DNA from: Xanthomonas sp. DAR 80977
GTDB taxonomy: Bacteria > Pseudomonadota > Gammaproteobacteria > Xanthomonadales > Xanthomonadaceae
Reading direction: 5' to 3'
Assembly (NCBI RefSeq): GCF_041240605.1
Contig: NZ_CP162487.1
Span: 627,001-691,000 of the forward strand
Length of the DNA stretch: 64,000 nucleotides
Below the pieces are notes generated by a model, which was not told where the DNA came from, did not search any database, and saw only the letters and a list, made by a program, of their open reading frames with translations. Each line of letters starts with the position of its first letter. Position 1 is the stretch's first letter. This document shows, piece by piece, positions 57,345 through 64,000 of this stretch. The translations under genes and the position numbers were made by a program.

Positions 57345-58775
57345 ATGACCGCCGCGCCCCCCTCCGACGGCGCGGCCGCACCGCCTGCCCTGGCCGCCTT
57401 CCTGCGCGGCATCGAACGCCGCGCCGCGGTGCTGGCCGAGCTGCAGAGCGGCAGCGTCGAGCGCGGCGTGCCGGCGCTGGCCGCGGCGATGCGCGCGTTC
57501 CGCAGCCATGCCGCGACCCTGCCGATGGCCGACTGGCCGCTGCGCTTCTGGAAGCTGCTCGCCGCGGTGCCGTCGCTGCGCCAGGTCGCGACCGCGGCCG
57601 GCAGCGGCTGGCCGGCGCCGCTGGCGCACCTGGGCGAGGTGGAGGCGGCCGACCGCCTGGCGCTGCTGCTGCGGATCGTGGCCGGGCTGGACGAGCCGAC
57701 CGCGGCGCAGGTGCTGAACCAATCCACCCAGGACTACCAGCAGGCGCTGGCGCGGGCCTGCCCGCGCGATGCCGGCGGGCGCCCGGATGCGGCCGGCTGG
57801 CGGGCGCTGGCCGACGCCGCGCAGCAGCATCTGCGCGAACTGCCGCCGGCGCGGCTGCAGGCGCTGGCCCAGCTGCGCGACGCCGCCATCGCCGGCACGG
57901 CGCCCACGTCGGCGCCGGCGGCACCGGCGGCGATGCGCCCGCGCCGCCGCGGCGGGCGCGGCCTGACCCGCGCGCGGCTGGCGGCGGCGGTCAGCGTGGT
58001 CGTGGTCCTGGCCCTGCTCGGCACCGTGTGGTGGGGGCGGGCGCCGTCGCGGCCCGCCGCGGCGGGCGCCGGTTCGGGCCTGGCGCTGGGCGATACCGGG
58101 CCGGTGCAGGTGGAGGAACTGCCGGCCGAGTCGGATGCGTCCACCGCGCCGCCGGTTCCGGCCGCCGCGCCGGTACCGCTGCCGGAACCGGCGGTCTACG
58201 ACCTGGACTTCTTCGCCTGGTACGCGGCGGGCGCGCCGCCGGCGCGGATCGAGCGCAGCGCCCCGAGCGCGGAGGAGGCGGCCGAAGCCGCGGCGGCGCC
58301 GCCGGCCAGCGGCCTCGCCGCGGCGCCGGCAGCGTCCACCGCGGGCGACACGCCGCCGGCGCTGACCCCGGCACAGTTGCGCGCGCGCCAGGCCGCCTGG
58401 GATGCGCTGGACGCGGCGGTGCAGGCGCGCCTGCGCCAGGTCGCCAGCGCCTTCGCCGGCCTGCCGGTGGAGCAGCAGCACACGCTGCGCGCGCAATTCG
58501 CGGCGCTGGATGCGCTGGAACGCCACGGCTGGTTGCTGGGCCCGGAACTGGGCAGCGAATACTGGGCGCTGCAGCCGCTGTTCGGCTACGTGCCCGACGC
58601 GCAGCGTGCGGCGCTGCTGGGCCTGCTGCGCACGCTGCCGGCCGAGCAACGCGAGCACCTGGCGCTGTTGTCGCAGCGCACCCCGCCGCAGGAGCGCGCG
58701 GCGCTGCGCCGCGAACTGCTGGCGCAGGGCGCGGACACGCGCGCGGCCTGGCTGCGCCAGCGCGCCGCGCGCTGA
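57345..58775 (+). CDS. Single-TM protein with DUF3106-like C-terminal region
   Basis: 476 residues. The N-terminal 200 residues are helical and Ala-rich with no recognised fold. A basic stretch (MRPRRRGGRGLTRAR) precedes a single TM helix (about 205-225, VSVVVVLALLGTVWW). The outer part starts with a Pro/Ala-rich linker and ends with 'AWDALDAAVQARLRQVASAFAGLPVEQQHTLRAQFAALDALERHGWLLGP', the pattern of DUF3106-type proteins, which are of unknown function. Topology suggests cytoplasmic N-terminus and periplasmic C-terminus. A GGAG site 6 bases before the ATG supports the start. Confidence 0.82.
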   Translation: MTAAPPSDGAAAPPALAAFLRGIERRAAVLAELQSGSVERGVPALAAAMRAFRSHAATLPMADWPLRFWKLLAAVPSLRQVATAAGSGWPAPLAHLGEVEAADRLALLLRIVAGLDEPTAAQVLNQSTQDYQQALARACPRDAGGRPDAAGWRALADAAQQHLRELPPARLQALAQLRDAAIAGTAPTSAPAAPAAMRPRRRGGRGLTRARLAAAVSVVVVLALLGTVWWGRAPSRPAAAGAGSGLALGDTGPVQVEELPAESDASTAPPVPAAAPVPLPEPAVYDLDFFAWYAAGAPPARIERSAPSAEEAAEAAAAPPASGLAAAPAASTAGDTPPALTPAQLRARQAAWDALDAAVQARLRQVASAFAGLPVEQQHTLRAQFAALDALERHGWLLGPELGSEYWALQPLFGYVPDAQRAALLGLLRTLPAEQREHLALLSQRTPPQERAALRRELLAQGADTRAAWLRQRAAR

Positions 58776-58787
58776 GCGCAGCATCCG

Positions 58788-58864
<77 letters not shown>

Positions 58865-58963
58865 CCGAAAAATCCCCCGCACAGGGTAAACTGCGGCCCC
58901 TCCGCCACCCGGCGCCGGCGCTTCCCGCGCGGCCGCAGTCGGCGGGATCGCCAGAGTCTTGCA

Positions 58964-60331
58964 ATGTCTTCGTCTTCCCCCCCGGCGTCGGTCCGGGGCC
59001 GCGAACTGCGCACCACCGCGCAGCTCGCCCTGCCGCTGGTCCTGGGGCACATCTCCGCCGGCCTGATCAGCTTCGTCGACAACGTGATCGCCGGGCACCA
59101 CGGCACCCGCACGCTGGCCTCGGTGACGGTCGGCACCGCGCTGCTGTGGCTGCCGATGATGATCCCGATCGGCACCCTGATCGCGTTGACCGCGTCGGTG
59201 TCGCAGCTCGACGGCGGCAAGCGCCATGCGCTGATCGGGCCGATGTTCCGCCAGGCGCTGTGGCTGTCGCTGGGCCTGGGCGCGCTGATGTTCGCGTTCC
59301 TGAGCGTGATGCCGATGGCGCTGCCGCAACTGGGCATCGCCGCGGAGATCGTGCCCGGCGCGCGCGATTTCCTGCATGCGATCCGCTGGGGCGTACCGGC
59401 CATGGTGCTGTACTTCTGCATGCGCTATCTCAGCGAGGGCATGCACTGGACGCTGCCGACCATGCTGCTCGGCTTCGGCGGGCTGCTGGTGCTGGCGCCG
59501 CTGGGCTATGTGCTGACCTTCGGCCTGTTCGGGCTGCGCGAGCGCGGCGCCGGTGGGCTGGGCATGGCCTCGGCGATCATGATGTGGCTGCAGGCGCTGT
59601 GTTTCGCGATCTACCTGGCGCGCTCCAGGCGCTTCGCGCCGCTGCGCCTGTTCGCCCGCTTCGAGGCGCCGGACCTGCGCGCGATCGGCGGGCTGCTCAG
59701 GACCGGGCTGCCGATCGGCATCACCATCCTGATGGAAGGCGGGCTGTTCATCGTCACCGCGCTGCTGATCGCGCGGCTGGGCGAAGTGCCGGCGGCCGCG
59801 CACCAGATCGCGATCAACGTGGCGCAGCTGTGCTTCATGGTGCCGATGGGCGTGGCCGAGGCGACCACGGTGCGGGTCGGGCGCGCTGCCGGCGCCGGCG
59901 ATGCGGTCGGGGTGCGCGGCGCGGCCTGGGCCGGCTACACGATCGTGCTCGGCACCCAGGCGCTGTCGGCGCTGGTGCTGCTGTTCGGCCACGACGCCAT
60001 CGTCGGCGTCTACACCCGCGACATCGCGGTGGCCGGGCTGGCCTCCACGCTGCTGCTGTACGCGGCCGCGTTCCAGTTCCCGGACGGGGTGCAGGTGCTG
60101 TCGGCCGGCGCGCTGCGCGGGCTCAAGGACACCCGCGTGCCGATGCTGCTTGCCCTGTGTTCCTACTGGGGCCTGGGCATGCCGCTGGGCGCCGGGCTCG
60201 GCCTGTGGCTGGGCTGGGGGCCGCAGGGCATGTGGATCGGGCTGATCCTGGGCCTGACCGCGGCCGCGGTGATGATGGCCGCGCGCTTCCGCCTCAGCAG
60301 CGGGCGCCTGCTCGCCGCCGCGTCCGCCTGA
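58964..60331 (+). CDS. MATE-family multidrug/cation antiporter (NorM/MdtK-like)
   Basis: 455 residues with twelve hydrophobic segments in two six-helix bundles. Family marks include 'ALPLVLGHISAGLISFVDNVIAGHHG' (TM1), 'PIGTLIALTASVSQ', 'MEGGLFIVTALLIARLGEVPAAAHQIAINVAQLCFMVPMGVAEATTVRVGRAAGAGD' (TM7-8) and 'FQFPDGVQVLSAGALRGLKDTRVP'. It exports cationic drugs using sodium or protons. The gene lies downstream of the heptanucleotide array, which may affect its promoter distance. Confidence 0.95.
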   Translation: MSSSSPPASVRGRELRTTAQLALPLVLGHISAGLISFVDNVIAGHHGTRTLASVTVGTALLWLPMMIPIGTLIALTASVSQLDGGKRHALIGPMFRQALWLSLGLGALMFAFLSVMPMALPQLGIAAEIVPGARDFLHAIRWGVPAMVLYFCMRYLSEGMHWTLPTMLLGFGGLLVLAPLGYVLTFGLFGLRERGAGGLGMASAIMMWLQALCFAIYLARSRRFAPLRLFARFEAPDLRAIGGLLRTGLPIGITILMEGGLFIVTALLIARLGEVPAAAHQIAINVAQLCFMVPMGVAEATTVRVGRAAGAGDAVGVRGAAWAGYTIVLGTQALSALVLLFGHDAIVGVYTRDIAVAGLASTLLLYAAAFQFPDGVQVLSAGALRGLKDTRVPMLLALCSYWGLGMPLGAGLGLWLGWGPQGMWIGLILGLTAAAVMMAARFRLSSGRLLAAASA

Positions 60332-60413
60332 CCCCTGACTTCAGGCGCATGTGCGGCGCCGGCGCAGCCGGTATGCTGCACGCGCGCAAGACGCCTTCCT
60401 TCCGGAGTTTTCC

Positions 60414-62312
60414 ATGAACCAACCCGTGCGTCGCAGCCCCATCGCCAGCTTCTTCGTTGGCCTATGGGATGTGATGAACTTCACCCGCCGGCTGATCCTG
60501 AACCTGGTGTTCTTCGGCTTCCTGTTGCTGGTCCTGCTGGCGATCGTGTTCGCGATGGCGCGCGGCGACGGCGCCAAGACGCTGCGCGACCGCACCACGC
60601 TGCTGATCGCGCCGGAGGGCACCCTGGTCGAGCAGTTCAGCGCCGACCCGGTCAGCCGCGCGCTGACCAAGGCGATGGGCGACAAGGGCGCCGAGGAGAT
60701 CCAGCTGCGCGACCTGATCCGCGCGCTGGAAGCGGCCAAGACCGATCCGAAGATCGAGCGCGTGGCTCTGCGGCTGGACAAGCTGCAGCCCAGCGGCTTC
60801 GCCTCGATGCGCGAAGTGGTCGCGGCGCTGCAGGACCTGCGCTCGTCCGGCAAGCAGGTCGTGGCCTACAGCGACAGCCTGAGCCAGGCGCAGTATCTGC
60901 TGGCCGCGCAGGCCAACGAGGTCTACCTGGACCCGATGGGCTCGGTGGTGCTGGAAGGCCTGGGCCGCTATCGCCAGTACTTCCGCGAAGGCCTGCAGGA
61001 CAAGCTCGGCGTGGACGTGCACCTGTTCAAGGTCGGCGAGTTCAAGTCCGCGGCCGAGCCGTACGTGCTCGACGCGGCGTCGCCGGCGTCCAAGGAAGCC
61101 GACCTGTTCTGGATGAACGACGTGTGGCAGCGCTACGTGGCCGACATCGCCAAGGCGCGCAAGCTGGCGCCCGAGCAGATCTCCGCCGGCATCGACACGA
61201 TGCCCGAGGGCATCGCCGCGGCCGGCGGCGACATGGCCAAGTTCGCGCTGCAGCAGAAGCTGGTCGACGGCCTGAAGACCCGCGAGGAGGTCGAGGAACT
61301 GCTGACCAAGCGCGGCGTGGCCGACGACGATGCCGACAGCGGTTTCCGCAACGTCAACCTGGACGCCTACCTGCAGCAGCTGGACCTGCGCCGGTCGCCG
61401 GTGGATTCGCGGCCGCAGGTGGCGGTGGTGGTCGCCGCGGGCGAGATCAGCGGCGGCGAGCAGCCGGCCGGGCGCATCGGCGGCGAGTCGACCGCGGCGC
61501 TGCTGCGCGAGGCGCGCGACGACGAGGCGGTCAAGGCGGTGGTGCTGCGCGTGGACTCGCCGGGCGGCGAAGTGTTCGCCTCCGAGCAGATCCGCCGCGA
61601 GGTGGTGGCGCTGAAGGCGGCCGGCAAGCCGGTGGTGGTGTCGATGGGCGACCTGGCCGCGTCCGGCGGCTACTGGATCAGCATGAACGCCGATCGCATC
61701 TACGCCGATCCGTCGACGATCACCGGCTCGATCGGCATCTTCGGCATGATCCCCAACCTGACCCGCAGCCTGGACAAGATCGGCGTGCATACCGACGGCG
61801 TCGGCACCACCCGGTTCGCCGGCGCGTTCGACGTCACCCGGCCGATGGACCCGGTGGTGGGGCAGGTGATCCAGTCGGTGATCAACAAGGGCTACGCCGA
61901 TTTCACCGGCAAGGTCGCGCAGGCGCGCGGCAAGCCGGTGGAGGCGATCGACCAGGTCGCGCGCGGCCGCGTGTGGAGCGGTGCGCAGGCCAAGGAACGC
62001 GGCCTGGTGGACGCGTTCGGCGGCTTCAAGGACGCGGTGGCCGATGCCGCCGCGCGGGCCAAGCTCGGCGATCGCGACAAGTACCGCGTGCGCTACATCG
62101 AGAAGCCGGCCACGCCGTTCGCGCAGTTCCTCGGCGGCTTCGCCGGCAGCCGCATGGGCGCGTGGATGCTGGGCGACTCGGCGCTGGCGCACGCGCTGCT
62201 GGCGCGCAGCATGCCGGAGCTGGATACCCAGCTGCGCTTCGTGAAGGACGCGACCGACAAGCGCGACGGCACGCCGGTCAAGGCGCTGGCCTACTGCTTC
62301 TGCGGCTTCTGA
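60414..62312 (+). CDS. sppA: Signal peptide peptidase SppA, 67-kDa type
   Basis: 632 residues, the long tandem-domain form. An N-terminal TM anchor (LILNLVFFGFLLLVLLAIVFAMA) is followed by two S49 domains. The catalytic Lys is in the first ('LFKVGEFKSAAEPY') and the catalytic Ser in the second ('MGDLAASGGYWISM'). It degrades released signal peptides in the membrane. A GGAG site 7 bases before the ATG fixes the start. A two-way terminator follows 52 bases after its stop. Confidence 0.97.
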   Translation: MNQPVRRSPIASFFVGLWDVMNFTRRLILNLVFFGFLLLVLLAIVFAMARGDGAKTLRDRTTLLIAPEGTLVEQFSADPVSRALTKAMGDKGAEEIQLRDLIRALEAAKTDPKIERVALRLDKLQPSGFASMREVVAALQDLRSSGKQVVAYSDSLSQAQYLLAAQANEVYLDPMGSVVLEGLGRYRQYFREGLQDKLGVDVHLFKVGEFKSAAEPYVLDAASPASKEADLFWMNDVWQRYVADIAKARKLAPEQISAGIDTMPEGIAAAGGDMAKFALQQKLVDGLKTREEVEELLTKRGVADDDADSGFRNVNLDAYLQQLDLRRSPVDSRPQVAVVVAAGEISGGEQPAGRIGGESTAALLREARDDEAVKAVVLRVDSPGGEVFASEQIRREVVALKAAGKPVVVSMGDLAASGGYWISMNADRIYADPSTITGSIGIFGMIPNLTRSLDKIGVHTDGVGTTRFAGAFDVTRPMDPVVGQVIQSVINKGYADFTGKVAQARGKPVEAIDQVARGRVWSGAQAKERGLVDAFGGFKDAVADAAARAKLGDRDKYRVRYIEKPATPFAQFLGGFAGSRMGAWMLGDSALAHALLARSMPELDTQLRFVKDATDKRDGTPVKALAYCFCGF

Positions 62313-62364
62313 CGCAGGCCCGAGGCGCGTCCGCCACCCGGCGGGCGCGCTGCAAGCAACCAGG

Positions 62365-62392
62365 AAAAACGCCGGCCGATGCCGGCGTTTTT
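62365..62392. terminator. Bidirectional terminator between sppA and a small lipoprotein gene
   Basis: AAAAACGCCGGC-CGAT-GCCGGCGTTTTT, a 12-bp perfect stem with T-runs both ways. It overlaps the stop codon of the minus-strand gene at 62392 by one base. Confidence 0.95.
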
Positions 62393-62619
62393 CATTGCCC
62401 GGTGGCGGTGTCGATCGCCGCCTTCTGTGCGGCCGCGGCCTGCTCGGTGTCGGCCTGCGCCTGCTTGGCGCGATCCAGCGGTTGCGCGATCGCCGCGCGC
62501 AGCGCGCCGGCCTGCGGTTCGGGCGGTGTGTCCGGCGGTTTCGGCGGTGCCGGCTTGCAGGCGGCCAGCACGGCCAGCAGCGACAGTGCCAACGTCATCA
62601 AGCGCAGTGAACCCGGCAT
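62392..62619 (-). CDS. Small lipoprotein of unknown function
   Basis: 75 residues. A lipobox (LLAVLAAC, Cys near residue 21) is followed by a Lys/Pro-rich patch ([14 protein letters not shown]) and then an amphipathic, Gln/Ala-rich helix ([33 protein letters not shown]). The helix may form a coiled coil, as in murein-lipoprotein-like spacers. It is convergent with sppA and divergent from the SDR gene. Known in related genomes only as hypothetical. Confidence 0.75.
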   Translation of the reverse strand: MPGSLRLMTLALSLLAVLAACKPAPPKPPDTPPEPQAGALRAAIAQPLDRAKQAQADTEQAAAAQKAAIDTATGQ

Positions 62620-62682
62620 GGCAGCGACCTCGTTGAGCGTGGGCGTTATCCTACGCCCACCCCGGTGCAGACAGGCAAGGCG

Positions 62683-63456
62683 ATGCAGCAACGTTGGCGG
62701 CTGGACGGACAGACCGCATTGATCACCGGCGCCAGCGCCGGCATCGGCCTGGCGATCGCGCGCGAGTTGCTCGGCTTCGGCGCCGAGCTGCTGCTGGTGG
62801 CGCGCGACATCGATGCGCTGGAAACGGCGCGCGACGAACTGGCCGACGCCTACCCGGAGCGCCGCATCCTGGCGCTCGCCGCCGACGTGGCCGACGACGA
62901 GGACCGGCGCGAGATCCTGGATTGGGTCGAGGACCACGCCGACGGCCTGCACCTGCTGATCAACAACGCCGGCGGCAACGTCAGCAAGGCCGCGGTGGAC
63001 TATACCGAGGACGAGTGGCGCGGCATCTTCGAGACCAACCTGTTCTCGGCGTTCGAACTGTCGCGCTATGCGCACCCGCTGCTGGCGCAGCACGCGGCCT
63101 CGGCGATCGTCAACGTCGGCAGCGTGTCCGGGTTGACCCACGTGCGCAGCGGCGCGCCGTACGGCATGACCAAGGCCGCGCTACACCAGCTGACCCGCAA
63201 CCTCGCCGCCGAATGGGCCGAGGACGGCATCCGGGTCAATGCGGTGGCGCCGTGGTACATCCGCACCCGCCGCACCTCGGGACCGTTGTCGGACCCGGAC
63301 TACTACGAGCAGGTGATCGAGCGCACGCCGATGCGCCGGATCGGCGAGCCGGAGGAAGTGGCGGCCGCGGTCGGCTTCCTGTGCCTGCCGGCGGCCAGCT
63401 ACATCACCGGCGAATGCATCGCGGTGGATGGCGGGTTTCTGCGTTACGGGTTCTAG
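62683..63456 (+). CDS. Short-chain dehydrogenase/reductase (SDR), tropinone-reductase-like
   Basis: 257 residues. The cofactor motif '[12 protein letters not shown]' (about residues 15-25), 'NNAGGN' and the catalytic Ser-Tyr-Lys ('NVGSVSG', 'YGMTK') are complete, as is '[11 protein letters not shown]'. The overall pattern resembles the tropinone reductase group. It uses NADP(H) or NAD(H) on an unknown alcohol or ketone. Starts at 62665 (GTG) and 62683 (ATG) are in frame; ATG is preferred. Confidence 0.95.
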   Translation: MQQRWRLDGQTALITGASAGIGLAIARELLGFGAELLLVARDIDALETARDELADAYPERRILALAADVADDEDRREILDWVEDHADGLHLLINNAGGNVSKAAVDYTEDEWRGIFETNLFSAFELSRYAHPLLAQHAASAIVNVGSVSGLTHVRSGAPYGMTKAALHQLTRNLAAEWAEDGIRVNAVAPWYIRTRRTSGPLSDPDYYEQVIERTPMRRIGEPEEVAAAVGFLCLPAASYITGECIAVDGGFLRYGF

Positions 63457-63523
63457 CGCGCTTTCTTGCCTGCTCGTTGCTGCAGGCGCGCCTCACCTGG
63501 TCCTGGCCGCGCACCGCAAACCC

Positions 63524-63594
63524 TGTACGAGCGGCTTCAGCCGCGACCGGGGCTTTCCTGGTAACGCCCGGTCGCGGCTGAAGCCGCTCCTACA
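63524..63594. repeat. REP-like inverted repeat, copy C
   Basis: TGTACGAGCGGCTTCAGCCG and following bases (63524-63550) pair with 63568-63594 almost perfectly, with a short loop. It shares the GAGCGRCTTCAGYCGCGAC core with copies A (3304) and B (18653), and lies between convergent genes. Confidence 0.88.
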
Positions 63595-63627
63595 GGTGGC
63601 ATCGTCAGGATCGAAATCGAAAATGCG

Positions 63628-64000
63628 TCAAGGCACCTTCTGGTCCGGCGCGCCGCAGCTGCTCGCCTCGAGCACCTGCTGGCGGCGCAGGAATTCCTGC
63701 CGCAATTGCTCCGCGTGCTCGGGCACGGCGAAGCGCCAGTGCGTCTCGGCTTCGGCCACGTAGCTCTTCCACGCGTCGCAGGCGCCGGCCTCGGGCAGCG
63801 CGTCGCAGCGGTCGCGCAGCACTTCGCAGGCGCTGCCGCCGGTCTTGTCGGGGCTGCCGTCCAGGCCCATGGTGCGCAAGGGAACGCAGCGCGGCGCGGG
63901 CTCGGCGACTTCGCCGACGTAGCGTTGCTGCTCGTAGGTGGTGCAGGCATACAGCGTGGGCGGCGGCAGGCGCGGCGTGGTCTCCACCGGTGCCGGCGGC
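63628..64000 (-). CDS. Protein of unknown function, N-terminus beyond the window
   Basis: The frame is open from the right edge to a stop at 63628, so only the C-terminal about 124 residues are seen. It opens with a Pro-rich stretch (PRLPPPTLYAC) and has six Cys ('YACTTYEQQRYVGE', 'RCVPLR', 'ACEVLRDRCDALPEAGACDAW', 'ASSCGAP'). Cys spacing suggests disulfides and thus a periplasmic protein. The opening motif resembles the end of DUF4124-type exported proteins, but this is a weak resemblance. Confidence 0.6.
   Translation of the reverse strand, partial: PPAPVETTPRLPPPTLYACTTYEQQRYVGEVAEPAPRCVPLRTMGLDGSPDKTGGSACEVLRDRCDALPEAGACDAWKSYVAEAETHWRFAVPEHAEQLRQEFLRRQQVLEASSCGAPDQKVP

Overview
This window looks like the chromosome of a high-GC gammaproteobacterium of the Xanthomonadaceae, most likely Xanthomonas or a close relative. 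The evidence is a Rho factor with a long Asn/Gln/Gly-rich N-terminal extension, the rho/trxA/rhlB/ftsEX/ung/rpoH neighbourhood, an RhlB helicase with the long basic tail typical of Xanthomonas, effectors carrying the Xanthomonadaceae type IV secretion signal domain (XVIPCD), and intergenic inverted repeats of the kind seen in Xanthomonas genomes. The assignment is from protein recognition alone.

Layout. 1-4.3 kb: the 3' end of a TonB-dependent receptor, a secreted serine beta-lactamase-fold hydrolase and an AmpD-like amidase lipoprotein. 4.4-11.0 kb: the accessory core, with two paralogous proteins of unknown family, a four-domain peptidoglycan-attacking effector, an LprI-type lysozyme-inhibitor lipoprotein and a second lysozyme-like effector. 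Both effectors end in near-identical XVIPCD secretion domains. I read this as a contact-dependent killing (X-T4SS) effector/immunity locus; no secretion-channel genes lie in the window. 11.3-20.4 kb: a LysR/MFS efflux pair, a VanX-like dipeptidase, small proteins including two EF-hand proteins, a HAD hydrolase and a DUF1338 (HglS-like) enzyme. 20.6-28.5 kb: an MdtABC-type tripartite efflux operon on the minus strand. 28.8-38.2 kb: M20 amidohydrolase, queF, a LysM protein, a lipoprotein, monomeric isocitrate dehydrogenase, a LysR regulator and aceK. 38.3-49.0 kb: a TonB-C-like protein, a membrane protein, then the housekeeping block rho, trxA, rhlB, ftsE, ftsX, a double-receiver response regulator, ung and rpoH. 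49.1-64 kb: an extraordinary Met/Cys-rich protein, an XRE-cupin regulator broken by an in-frame amber codon, a TRIC-family channel, type II NADH dehydrogenase, a VanW/glycosyltransferase-like fusion, priA, a DUF3106-like protein, a MATE pump, sppA, a small lipoprotein, an SDR and a truncated gene at the right edge.

Strongest points for follow-up: the tandem effector/immunity locus, where one effector combines a lytic-transglycosylase-like domain with an NlpC/P60-like domain; the 150-residue Met/Cys-rich protein built from a duplicated 55-residue module; a perfect inverted pair of consensus DnaA boxes between priA and the next gene; a sigma-E-like promoter before rpoH; and the nonsense-interrupted regulator. 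Several palindromes, REP-like elements and heptanucleotide tandem repeats are also mapped. All functional calls are from reading motifs; no database search was run.
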